Source: Zingiber officinale (lineage: Eukaryota; Streptophyta; Magnoliopsida; Zingiberales; Zingiberaceae). From it: a DNA stretch of 64,000 bases. The position numbers and the translations under genes are program-made. The stretch spans positions 28,853,891 through 28,917,890 of the forward strand of contig NC_055990.1 in NCBI RefSeq assembly GCF_018446385.1. The letters run 5' to 3'. The notes under the pieces are model-generated. The model was not told where the DNA came from and searched no databases. It was given only the letters and a program-made list of their open reading frames with translations. Below are positions 45,601 through 55,938 of the stretch, in pieces (within the stretch, counting starts at the first letter, position 1; each line of letters starts with the position of its first letter).

Positions 45601-47826
45601 CTATGCCACGCTCGGATCGACTCTAGGTAACTCATGCGTCGACCAGGCGAACACATCGTGGTTCCTTCGAAGGCAGGAGATTAGCTCCTCCTTTTGTTGC
45701 TCCGGCAGATCGGATGCTATGAAAGTATTAGCCTCCGACCGGCTCGGGTGTATTTGCACCTCCTCCTTGTTGTCCTACACCAACGTGGGAGGCTTCTCTC
45801 TGATGGTGTTCACCTCCAACCGGGGGCATTTTCTGACCAGTTTAGCTTCTGACTTGACCATTTCAACGTAACAATGTTGGGCCGCCACCTGGTCTCCTCG
45901 AACCTCGCCCACCAAGTTCCCCACAGGGAATTTGATCTTTTGGCAATATGTTGACACTGCGGCCCGAAACTCATTGAGGGTCGGCCGGCCCAATATTACG
46001 TTGTATAACGATGGCGCATCCACCACAATGAAATTCGTGGTGCGCGTCCTAACCAATGGCTCTTCTCCGAGCGAGATGGCTAGCCTTGCTTGCCCGATTA
46101 GCAAGACTTCATTGCCGGTGAAGCCATATAACAGGGTTGCCATGGGTCGGAGCTCGACCCAATCAATTTGCAATAAATCAAATGCTTGTTTAAAAATAAT
46201 ATTTACCGAACTTCCCGTGTCGACAAAAGTCCGGCGGATGGTATAGTTGGCGATCACCGCCTTGATGACTAGCGCATCATCATGAGGGACCTCCACTCCC
46301 TCCAAGTCCTTTGGGTCGAAACTGATCTCTGGCCCTTCCGCCCTCTCCTTGCTGCACCCCATCACGTGAATAGATAACTGCCGAGCATGGCTCTTTCTGG
46401 CTCGGTTGGAATCTCCTCCAGTCGGGCTGCCTGAGATCATTCCAATTTCTCCGCGGGAATCGTTTCTTCTGTTTTCTTCTTCTCGCATAGAGTGTATGTT
46501 CCGCTCGGCAGAAACTCGAGCGGGGCTCCGATCTCGCGAGTGATGCTCCTGCCGCTCGCGCATCCTCTAACCACCGGTTCTCTGATCGGCTTTGCGTTCG
46601 GGATGCCGATCCGGAGTGAGTGACCGATGTCGGTATTCCCTAGGCTTGGGCTGGTGAACTATGGGGTCGCCACGGCATTCCCATGTGTTGTGTGTTCCTG
46701 ACTGGTGGAACTTACAGAACATCGGCGTCCATTTTTTGCCCTTCTTCTGTCAACTGGTCTCCACATGCACCGCATGCGTTCTTGGCTCGGGGTACTGTGG
46801 CGCTCCCGCGACTCGAGACCCTCTTAGGGGCTGATGACTGCTTGGTACTTTCCGATCGGATGGCGCGTGGGGCTCGGTGGGCGCTTCTTTTCTGCGGGAC
46901 GCCTGTGCTTCCTCCACATTGATATACTCTATGGTCTTCTTCTATAGATGAGTGAAATCTCTCGGTGGCCTGCGGATGAGTGACCTAAAGAATTCTCCTT
47001 CCATGAGTCCCTGGGTGAAAGCATTTACCAGTACGTCCGAAGAGACTGTGGGTATATCCATCGCGACTTAGTTAAAGCGCTGGATATAGGCCCTGAGCAT
47101 TTCTCGCGAACCTTGCTTTAGCGAGAACAAGTTGACACTTGTCTTCTGATGTCGGCGGCTGCTCGCAAAATGGTGCAGGAAGGCCGCTCGAAAATCTTTG
47201 AAGCTGCGGATGGACCCGCTCGGCAGCCATGTGAACCACCACTGCGTCGGCCCCGATAGGGTTGTTAAGAAGACCCTACACTTAACCCCATCGGTGTATT
47301 GGTGCAATGTAGCCGCATTGTCGAACTTGGCCAAGTGATCGTCAAGATCGGTGCTCCCATTGTATTCTCCAATCGCCAATGGGGTGTAATGTCAGGGTAG
47401 GGGATCCTCCATAATTCCTCTTGAGAATTGATTGTTGATCCTTTCAGGGGAGTTCTCGTCTCGTGTCGGTTTTCCCTTCCTAGCATCCCTTTCGGGCGCC
47501 TCATCTGATGAGGAGCCCCGGTCTCGGTGGGCTCGACCTCCTTCCTCTGAGGGCGACCGGAACAACGCTCAGTGAAAGGGGATTGGTGTGTGGGGCGCTG
47601 GTCCGAACGTGTCCGACTTTTTACAGATTTCCTAGTCGGCCACTGGTTCAGCTTCGCGACCCAGACCTCCGGGCTGGCCAGATCCTGAGACGGCTGGCTC
47701 CTGCGCTGGGCGTTCGGCCAAAACTCGTTGCTGCTACTCCATCGCCCTTGCCACTCCGGCTTGGCTCAGCTTTTCCAATTCTTCTGTCGTCAGCATTACG
47801 ATCGTAGGTCGTCCGGCTTTTTCCAT
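42682..47826 (-). pseudogene. Gypsy-B gag-protease-RT-RNase H-integrase, one frame with many nonsense codons
   Basis: The frame starts at the minus-strand ATG at 47826 (MEKAGRPTIVMLTTEELE), about 25 bases after the primer site. It keeps one register to the stop at 42682, 1715 codons. Gag core WWFTWLPSGSI lies near 47230. Protease FVDTGSSVNIIF is near 46210 and ILGRPTLNEF near 45985. RT VCIDFRDLNKACPKDSYPL is near 45405 and the catalytic VYVDDILIKS near 45100. RNase H has VYVDGSSA near 44285 and a second NNEAEYEALIADL near 44180. Integrase has WGMDIVGPF near 43520, VSDNGRQFTGQELKEW near 43330, and a GDLVWKRVKP block near 42870. About 15-20 in-frame stops occur, no frameshift. The largest open segments are 45775-46563, 44911-45528 and 44209-44904. 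Confidence 0.9.
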
Positions 47827-47850
47827 CTTCTGCTTCCGAGTTCAGGTTGA

Positions 47851-47870
47851 AGTTCCCACAGATAGCGCCA
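47851..47870 (-). other. Gypsy-B primer-binding site
   Basis: The minus strand reads TGGCGCTATCTGTGGGAACT three bases after the LTR end. This is the TGGCGC-type site of Tat/Athila-group elements, not the Met site of the other elements here. The exact tRNA was not determined. Confidence 0.75.
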
Positions 47871-47873
47871 ATT

Positions 47874-48763
47874 TAATCCTGCCCAGAAGCTGAGTAGATG
47901 GTCATCGGGAAGCAACGCTGAGGTGGCTCTTCGTCTTCACTGATGCTCCCGCGCTCCTGCAACCACAAGTCGTTAGTGCCAAGCCAGGAGGGAGTTCCCG
48001 GTGACGGCCCTCCGACACTCAAGCCACACACCGGCAAGCGAAGAAAACAAAGGAAGCAAAGAAGAAGAGAATAGTGGCTCCCGAAGACGTCTGTGCGTAC
48101 CTCCGCAGGGGGGCTGCTCCTCTCCTTATATAAGGCTTCGGCGAGTAGACTACACGCTTCCCAGTCGGATGCATATTCCCAAACTTTCCCCAAAAGTTAA
48201 CATTGAGAATGGACCCCTGACATCTTACCATAACAGGGCAAGCGTATCTCTGCCACGGCGACGGGATCTTCTTCCATACGATCCTCTGTCCTTCCTCGTC
48301 GTCAGTCGGTGAAACTGACTCCCAAAAGGATATTCTATCCATACACACCATTAATCGGCAGCACTGACTCCCAGAAGGATGTTGGCATGTCTCCCCGTCT
48401 GATTTGTCGGTTGTCCGTCTGGCCAGATTCCCCTTGATCGGGCCGACCGGCCTATTCTTTGGCATCATGCGCCTATGTCCTAGCCGATCAGCGTGAATGT
48501 CTTTTGCCTCGCTGGACTCCACCTTGATCGGTCCGACCGGCCTCTCCTTTGGCCTCATGCGCCTATGTCTTGGCCACTCGGCGTGCAGTCCCTTGCCTCA
48601 ATGTGTTGTAGGCTTGACCCACCCCCTCTGAACTCTTCTGATCGGACGGGGACGAGGGGCCTTCTAACCGGTTAGTCTCTCGGTTGACCACCCCTTGACT
48701 TTGACGTCTACCAAAGCGCTGAACTTCCTTGGAGGTGGACCCTTCTGGGTCATCACCAGATCA
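47874..48763 (-). repeat. Gypsy-B 5' LTR (right copy)
   Basis: This 890-bp copy matches 38050-38937, with the altered tip TAATCC instead of TGATCC at its left end. A TATA-like TATATAAGG (minus CCTTATATA) lies near 48126. Confidence 0.92.
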
Positions 48764-48768
48764 TTACT

Positions 48769-49904
48769 CATGAATATAAATACTAAAAAACAACAAGTCT
48801 CATAAAGTGAATACCAACCCAGTAATGATATAACGGAAATATTATCTTTACAATGCGAAAATCCAAAAGCAAAAAGCGGAAGCGTACAAGTAAGATAACA
48901 TGAACTAAAAGGAAGAATTGCTTGAACAAGACTTCATTACCAGCCCCAAAACGTCTCTTGCTCCTCTTTCTCAACTTGTTTCTCGTCTTTATCTGGGGAT
49001 AAGAGTAAGGGGGTGAGTGCGGGAAAAAATCAGTAAGTGGGGGTTGATTGAACATAGAACGACATAATACAAAACATGGCAAGACATTCAGAATTCATGA
49101 TAGGAATATAATTCATGAAACATGGCAGAAACATAACTTAATTGAAAATATATACTTATAGCATTGTTAATCATCTTTTTTTATGGTGTTATTGATCAGT
49201 CCCCTATATATAATTCCTCTAAGGGGTGAGACCATATATCAGTTATTATTACCCACCGCATTAGGGTCATAACTTGTCATATCTTATCATGTTTTCCGAA
49301 ATTCTCTTTACCATATCTAACTTGAGTCATAACAGTGCATCTTGGAATAAAAATGAATGAGCAATATAAAATGATTAATAATGAAATGAAAACATAGATC
49401 GCAAAGGCCAAAAGAACAGATCGAATGGTACAAAATATGGATTGAATGGAACAAAAACGTAATATGTTAAACTCACGATATCAGAAGGGAAGAAAAACGA
49501 AAGCTCACTTACTTGGTTAGAAACTTTTTCAATTTTGGATAGAAACTTTACGGGACTTGAACTTACACTTGTTGATCGAAACTTGGACAAAATTTTGCAA
49601 GAAATATTGCTGAGGTTTGGATGAATTTCTACAGCCCTTGGACAGAATGTTTTCAGCAATTTGACACTGATTTTCAAAGGGTTTGAGTGTCCATTTGGAA
49701 GAAAATGCCTTGGCTATTTATAGACATGAAGGGGTGGCTAAGGCATATGAAGAGATGGCTAGATGGAGGGTCATCCATTAAAAGACTAGGTAAAGGGTCA
49801 TGACTATATGAATGGTCATGACTAGACGAATGGTCACCATACCATTACAACTTAGCATAGTGTCCACTAGTGTCCATCTCCATGTTCAAAATCGAGTCTT
49901 CACA
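48769..49904 (-). repeat. Gypsy-A 5' LTR, outer 1136 bp
   Basis: It continues from 38049 and shows the uninterrupted sequence at 49220-49235, where the left LTR carries the solo LTR. It ends GAGTCTTCACA. A TATA-like TATTTATAGA (near 49715; minus TCTATAAATA) marks the promoter half. Confidence 0.88.
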
Positions 49905-51400
49905 AGTCCAGGCAACATCTTCCAGCAACTCTTGCAAATGTCCATCTTCGTGCTAGTTCTCAGAAAGTGTTCTAAACTCCGCTTGTGTGGTCCGGGATAT
50001 AGCAGGAGGAGTGTCGCAGCACTCAGGGCTTCATATCCTATCCTACGGGTTTTGTTTCACTTGTTTTGTTATTATATCGCATATTCTTTCGATCTTATTT
50101 GTGATTGAACCTTACAAATCTGTAAGAGGTTTTTCTGCCTCCGAAAGAGTTTCGAAAAAGAGATGCGCATAATAGACTTGCGATGAGTGTGTAGGCCTTG
50201 GATATATTAACCCTGGGGTTTGGGAATCAAGTAAAAATAGTGTGTTTTCCTCGTGTTCTTCTTTCTGTTTATTCTTTATTATTTCCATTGCATTTCTAAC
50301 TAACTCTAATAGAAAAAGGAGAAATTTCAATTACACTCTTCACCCCCCATCGAACAAGATCTTACAAGTTGAATCAGAGATTTGACAGGTAAATAAGGTA
50401 AGTTCTAAAGAGCCATTTTCGTTCTGGAAGATAGTGAGGATGTGTCCCAGTTATGACACTTTTAGGCGTTGATCCAATTGAAGAAACAAACCGAGGTTTC
50501 TAAGTCAAGATTAGACGGTCCTAACTATCAAGATTAACTTATGTAATTATATATCTTTAACTCTGTTTTGCAGGTCTATTATTATTATTCTTGTTGTGTA
50601 ACTTTATTTTATAGAAAAATAAAATTTAGATAAAATGAAGGGTTTGGTCGACCTTACAAGGACGTTCAATTGACCGATCCTAAGAAGATAAACACAACCG
50701 GATTACGATCAAGTCCAAAATGGAAACAAAGGTCCAGTTTTAGGAGGATCAGTCAACCAAGTCTATTTGGAAAGCACAGATCGGATCCAAACAGAAAAGG
50801 AAATTCTAGTCCAATCACTTGGATAGGTGTTCAGTCAACCGAACAAGAGAATTTCATGGGATTGATTAGATTGGATCGAAGAAAGCAAGGAAAGAACAAA
50901 TCTAGTTGACGGGAAGGATTCAGTCAAATGATTAATTTCTAATCAACTGGATGAAGTTTATAAAAGAAGCCTTGGGATTCAATGCTCAACATTTCAATCT
51001 AATTCTCTCAACAATCTCTTCTTCTTTATTATTTTGTTCGTGCAAGTACTACTATTGCTATTTCGAGAGACTCTCCAACAACCTACGATGAAACTCTATC
51101 TTTAAGTTGTCGGTATGATTTATTTACTTGAATTTACAATGAAAGGGATTGTAGTTTGTGTTTATCTTCTTCATCTTTTGCACGCTTTCCTCTTACTCCG
51201 AAAGCTTTTCGAAGAGGAGAATAGTAATGAATTGCTCATTCGAAATAAGGTCCAAGGATTTGTGGGCCTTAGAATAGCAGTTGAACCAAGTAACCGGTTA
51301 AGTCTTCTCTTGCTTTCCCCAGTGGCACAATTCGTTTTTACATCACAGTTATCAGGAACTCAAATGCTATTTAGCAACAACAAAACATCCTTTTTCGAAT
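49905..51400 (+). other. Two diverged LTR-like promoter/leader units
   Basis: No gene was found. 49905-50340 continues the unit whose TATA box (14963) lies left of Gypsy-A. 50640-51330 is a second copy with TATAAAAG near 50960. Both share the phrases TCCGAAAG(A/C)(G/T)TTTCGAA (50137 and 51197) and GGCCTTGGAT/GGGCCTTAGAAT downstream. GTCAACCGA-type phrases recur upstream. These look like decayed LTRs of one family. Confidence 0.5.
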
Positions 51401-52079
51401 TACAAAGGAGGAGAAGAGCAGATCTGCCTCTTGCAAAGAAAAACTAAGGGTTTCAAAGGGGTTCGTAAAGCCTCAACTTCAGAGGCAAACTTCTGTCCCA
51501 AAAAGGCGGCAAGAGGACTTAATCTGGCCTCTCGACTAGCCCATGCCGCCGGGCGCCGGAGATGTTGTCTTCAAAATGCAACTCGCATCTTCATGCTTTA
51601 TGCCAGTTGCTTCCTCATGAAGTGTCGTACCTCTATGCATTCGACGGTTGGCATGCGAGACACCCTTTTCTTTCTTCCGATCCATCTACAAGTTGGAATT
51701 GCAAATTTATCGTAGAACTTCAACTGTTTCGTAGACATCTTTTAAGTAAGATAACTTGCTATGCTAAGTATAAGGAAAAAGCATCAACCCAGGGATTCCT
51801 CCCGATCTCACGAATAAAAAAGTACAAACAAAAGAAAACAATAGGCTTACAGACACATGATAAATGGATATAAGTTAGTGATTCAACTAAGAAAGAAAAT
51901 TTACATGAAAAAGAATATTAAGAGGAGAGAAATTAGTCAACTTTTAGATACTAACTCAAGCAAAGCTTCAAGTAACATCACAAGGAACAACAATTCAACA
52001 ACGACGTAAAAGAAGATTGTTCATGTCTTTCAAAGACAAAAATGAACTCACCAAAGCTAACACCAGTTGTACTCACTGA
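51401..52079. other. Unassigned sequence, possible remnant of the minus-strand host gene
   Basis: Short ORFs on the plus strand (51431-51873) match no family I recognise. On the minus strand no long frame exists. A GC-richer patch at 51490-51680 could be an exon remnant. Nothing firm can be called. Confidence 0.3.
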
Positions 52080-52500
52080 AATAGATAAACCCTTTAATGC
52101 CGACCTACGGATCTAGAATCACGCCACCCGCCGTTACAGTTTCCGACCATCCGTCTTTTCTCCCCAAACTTACCGTGTCTGCGCGTAGATCGGCCCCTGC
52201 ATCAACATCAACTTCCCATATCATGGACGCAATCAGTAGTGACTCAATTAAAACGCACATATGAATCATCAAAAAGAGGAGTTGGCCAAGGTAACCTACC
52301 GCGACCGGCGAGGAAAAGACGGGAACAAAGGCACAGCTGCGGCGCAGAGAGGATGAGAAGGGATTGAACACAGCAATCTTACGACGAAATCGCCGCCGGA
52401 GGCGAGTGAGTGAGATGTTAATGACCGTGAAGTAGGATTCTCGCGATCGATCTTTCAGCGGCGGCGGCGGCGGCGGTTAACTGGCTCTGGTTCGAGAAAG
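52080..52500 (-). other. GC-rich 5' end of an unidentified host gene, minus strand
   Basis: On the minus strand a CT-rich start is followed by a (CCG)n run (plus 52460-52477). A first exon ends at a donor GTCGCG|GTAGGT near 52303. An intron of about 100 bp ends TTGATGCAG near 52203. A mini-exon and a second donor GGTAAGTTTG near 52170 follow. The ORF 52105-52371 runs through these signals, so it is unlikely to be the true product. The pattern is that of a transcribed, CpG-rich plant gene 5' region, mostly untranslated. The body of the gene was not found. Confidence 0.4.
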
Positions 52501-52519
52501 GGAAAAAATGGCAATTTGC

Positions 52520-52545
52520 TCAAAAAAAAAAAAAAAAAAAAAAAA
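52520..52545. repeat. Poly(A) run
   Basis: About 26 consecutive A residues lie upstream of the host gene 5' end (a T-run on the minus strand). Likely a simple repeat. Confidence 0.9.
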
Positions 52546-55440
52546 ACTTATCAACAATTTCCCATAATCTAAACATAACAATTTGCCCCTGTAGTTTTCA
52601 AAAATTTCTTTTCACACTCTTGTTATTTTAGATAGTCAAAAGATCATCCTTGTAGGGTGAAATGGAATGAATTATAAAACTCCGGGAGGTAAAATATTAT
52701 GATGCTGACGCGGAAACGTACCTTGTCGGATACGCAACCACCGAGGAATCTAACCCCTGGATACGGAGAGATTGCGCGCCACGTGGTGAGTGGGAGGCTT
52801 TTTTACTTAATTCGCCACTTAAATGATGACGGAATATTGTGAATGGAACTAGTCAACAATAGCATATTGCATGGGGGAAAATAATGAAGCGTGCACCTGA
52901 GAATCTTCAATTGCTGCGTCTAAAATAATTATTTTTATAAAACAAAAATACAGATAATTGTGAATGACACTTTCTAATCCTAAGGTAATAGTTCGGGACA
53001 CGGTTGGTTGCCTGGTATGCAATGACGGATTTAGAAATTTAAATAGGAAGAGATGGTTTTTATATGGAATAAATGATGATATTCTTTATTTTTATTGGTG
53101 GGCGGTGATTATTGATGCCACCCTCCGCTGGATAGAGTATACTACTTAGTCAAAATATTTAGAATTTATTATAAATTTTCTAACTAGTTTTGTATATCTT
53201 CTTCTATATATATATACCTAAAATTTTAAATTTAATCTAAGTTTAATGATAATTCTTATAGTATAGTATTAATGAATTTAGTTAATTATATTTCTATTTT
53301 GTTGAAATAATATCATTATGATATTAAAGACTTATTATATAATATAATGTATTAATTTTCGTATGAATAAAATTTTTTAATAAAAAAAATGATGATTTAT
53401 TTTAAATTTAACTCTCGGAAATAAAATCCTGATTTTACCTCTGTTACGATGAAATAGATATTATTACAATGGATAAAGATTCGACTCTTGACAAAATCGA
53501 GAAAAATATCCTCTACAGTGGTTAACTATAGTTGTCCATTGTTTTACCTCCTCATAGATGATCGTAGACCTAACCATGTGGGGTCGCTAGACTATTAGAT
53601 TCTACATTCTTGCTACATTGAGGCAATCCATTAAGGGCATCCAATTGGTGGGTGTTATAACACCCACCACTTTATTAAAAAGTATATGATCCACATGCCA
53701 CGTACATATTATATTAACATATTCATTTTCTCATATTTATTTTAACATTAACACTCATTATTATAAGTTCACATGTCATATATACATTATATTAACTAGT
53801 GATCATGCACGCGTCGCGTGTGTAATATAATACATTAAAATCACATTGACCCTTTATAATGAAATTATATTAATTAAAGTATTTTAGTATTAAAATACTA
53901 AAGTAGAGTCATTAGGGTAAAACACCTTACTTTTGAAAATCTGAATTATTTGGGTCTTTGAAGTTCCCTATGAAAAAAAATTAATTTAATTTAATATTAT
54001 ACTTATTAAAAAAACTAAGAAAAGTATTTTTTTTTAACATTGTCGGTCCAAAATATTTATAGAAGCTTCTTTAATCATAGTGTTGTCAATTCTAAGATTT
54101 GGGACTAAAGTGAACTATATTTTTTATATAAAACAACCAGAGAAAATTAATGATGAAAAAAATTCATAATAATATGTCGCAGCTGAGTCTTGAACTCTAG
54201 ATCACTGATTGTTTCGCTTGTGGAATTACTAATAAACCTTGGAATTATTTTTAGTGTGAATAGAAAAAAGGATATTAACATAAATTCATTTTAAGCTTCA
54301 CCAAAGTTAGTTAGTAAAGGGGGGAGATTTTTAATAAAATAGTAAGATATATTTATTCTCTTATACTTATATTTTATCTTAAACTCATTAAAAATATACC
54401 ACTAATTCAATTTTATTTATTAGTTTTAAATTTTAAATTTTTTATTTTTTAAATAAAAAATATGGGAGGGCACCATGTGGCCCTCTAATGTTTCTCTCAC
54501 TCAGGCATAGTGAGAATTTTTTTTATATAAAAAAAATCTTTGAAAGCATTCAATATGTTGGAATTAACATGCGTCTTGTATTGATTTTATTACCAATAAT
54601 ATGTTATAACACTCAATTACAATACCAATTCGAAAGCCCTAATAATAGAATTGATCTAATCATTTAAATCAAAATCGAACAAATAATTTTTTTAATCTAA
54701 CCGGATAGTATAAAAATAAATTAAATTAAACCGATAAAATATCAAAATAATTAAATTTTCAATTAAATAAGGATTAAAGAGAAAAGTCATAAATTACGGA
54801 ATTAAAATTTTTAAACTCCCAATTTAACGTAATCAAATTTGATTTAATCAATTTAATTAAAATTAATCGGTTTAATTGAAATAAATAATATTGTTTTTAA
54901 AAAATATAAAAATTCAAATTCAACTTTTATTAATTCAATTTAATTGATTTTTTACTCACTCCTACTTAATTATAAGAAATTTGTATTGATTAATGGCCGT
55001 TATTTCTTTTCAAATTCAACGATATATATATATATATTTCAATTGAGTGCACTAAGAATATTCGGCTTTAATCAATCTTTAACTAGACTGGACACCCAGT
55101 TTATAAGGGAAAGAGGGGCGCAATCCAGTGAAAACATAAAAGCAAAGGGTGCGATCATATAAATTCCTACACAAAGTATTCTCTACAACAATAAACCACA
55201 TCTCAAAACAGCAAAAGGCGTACACTTTCAGAGACAGCTAAAGCACGGACGTATTCTATACAACAGTAAACCACATCTGCAAAATAACAAAAGGTATATA
55301 CTTTCACAGACAGCTAAAGCACTGAAGAATGGTGATCAGGACCATGCAAAAAGAGCATTTGCCAGATTTAATTAAGCAATATGTGCACACTTACTGCCTG
55401 TTGTTAATCACCAAGATCAGATAGCTCCAACAAATGAGCC
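52546..55440. other. AT-rich intergenic region
   Basis: No gene was found. A 24-bp perfect palindrome lies at 53646-53669 and short AT repeats near 53205 and 55020. The rest is low-complexity A/T sequence with fragments that could be old MITEs. The ORFs at 52964 and 54944 have no supporting features. Confidence 0.6.
53646..53669. repeat. 24-bp perfect palindrome, possible MITE remnant
   Basis: TGGTGGGTGTTA is followed directly by its reverse complement TAACACCCACCA. The flanking GGGCATCCAAT and the AT-rich tail recall ends of small plant MITEs, but no matching partner end was found. Confidence 0.5.
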
Positions 55441-55879
55441 AGAGGTACCACTGCACATGATGATCCTTCAAGAAGAGGAAGAAGAAGAAGAGAGGGTATC
55501 AGTATCTGTATCAGGAGGTGCCCTTAAAAGGGAGGGCAGATGGAGGGTCTCCCACCAAAGCAGTCACAAGACAACAGTGGCAGGAATGATGGCTTGTCGA
55601 GCCATGGGAGGGCAGGAGCCAGGGTGTCCCTCAGGTTTCAAGGGAGCACAAGGAAGGCGAGGAAGAAAGGTGAGAGAGCTTTTTTTTATTTGCGTGCCTG
55701 GAGAGCACACTGCAGATGGAGGAACGAGAGATTCGAATCCTGCGATCACTCTTCTAGTGCGCTCTCCGCTGTCTTGTCACCCTCGCCTTACCCAACGCCC
55801 AACGAGTGTTTGTCGAAATGTGGGTGAGAAGACATCCAACTACTGTTTGTCTCAAGGCCTCCACCACCACACCACTCTG

Positions 55880-55887
55880 TATATAAA
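55880..55887 (+). promoter_or_regulatory. WAT1 TATA box
   Basis: TATATAAA-type box 52 bp before the ATG, after a CCACCACCACACC stretch. It implies a start site near 55910 and a 5' UTR of about 30 bases. A GA-rich microsatellite-like stretch lies further up at 55465-55495. Confidence 0.65.
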
Positions 55888-55938
55888 CCCCCTCTCCTCG
55901 TTGGTCCCTTCTTCACTCTGCAGTGAGCACCACTCGAG

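Larger units (their letters stand above)
38050..48763 (-). mobile_element. Gypsy-B: Tat-type Ty3/gypsy element with an antisense gene
   Basis: It is 10714 bp with ends TGATCC...AGATCA and the duplication TTACT at 38045-38049 and 48764-48768. LTRs are 888 bp (38050-38937) and 890 bp (47874-48763). On the minus strand: primer site, gag, protease, RT, RNase H, a second RNase H-like segment, integrase, a 36-bp tandem repeat, then a long interval holding an opposite-strand gene before the 3' LTR. This layout is known for the Tat group (for example Grande and RIRE2). Confidence 0.93.
14979..49904 (-). mobile_element. Gypsy-A: Ty3/gypsy chromovirus-type element, split by five insertions
   Basis: The left LTR (14979-17974) and right LTR (38008-38049 plus 48769-49904) match once insertions are removed: about 1165 and 1178 bp. 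Flanks are AGTCG (14974-14978) and AGTCC (49905-49909), a duplication with one mismatch. On the minus strand a Met primer-binding site follows the right LTR, and gag, protease, RT, RNase H, integrase and a chromodomain-like tail end at a purine tract before the left LTR. Insertions are the solo LTR, foldback cluster, Copia-B within that cluster, element D and Gypsy-B. Without them it is roughly 7 kb. All coding parts are damaged. Confidence 0.9.

Noticed and set aside
52105..52371. 88-codon minus-strand ORF as a gene
   Set aside because: It runs through good donor and acceptor signals and matches no family; treated as part of a 5' untranslated region.
55680..55790. Possible SINE (GATTCGAATCC phrase and T-run) upstream of WAT1
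   Set aside because: A B-box-like phrase alone; A-box and target-site duplication not convincing.
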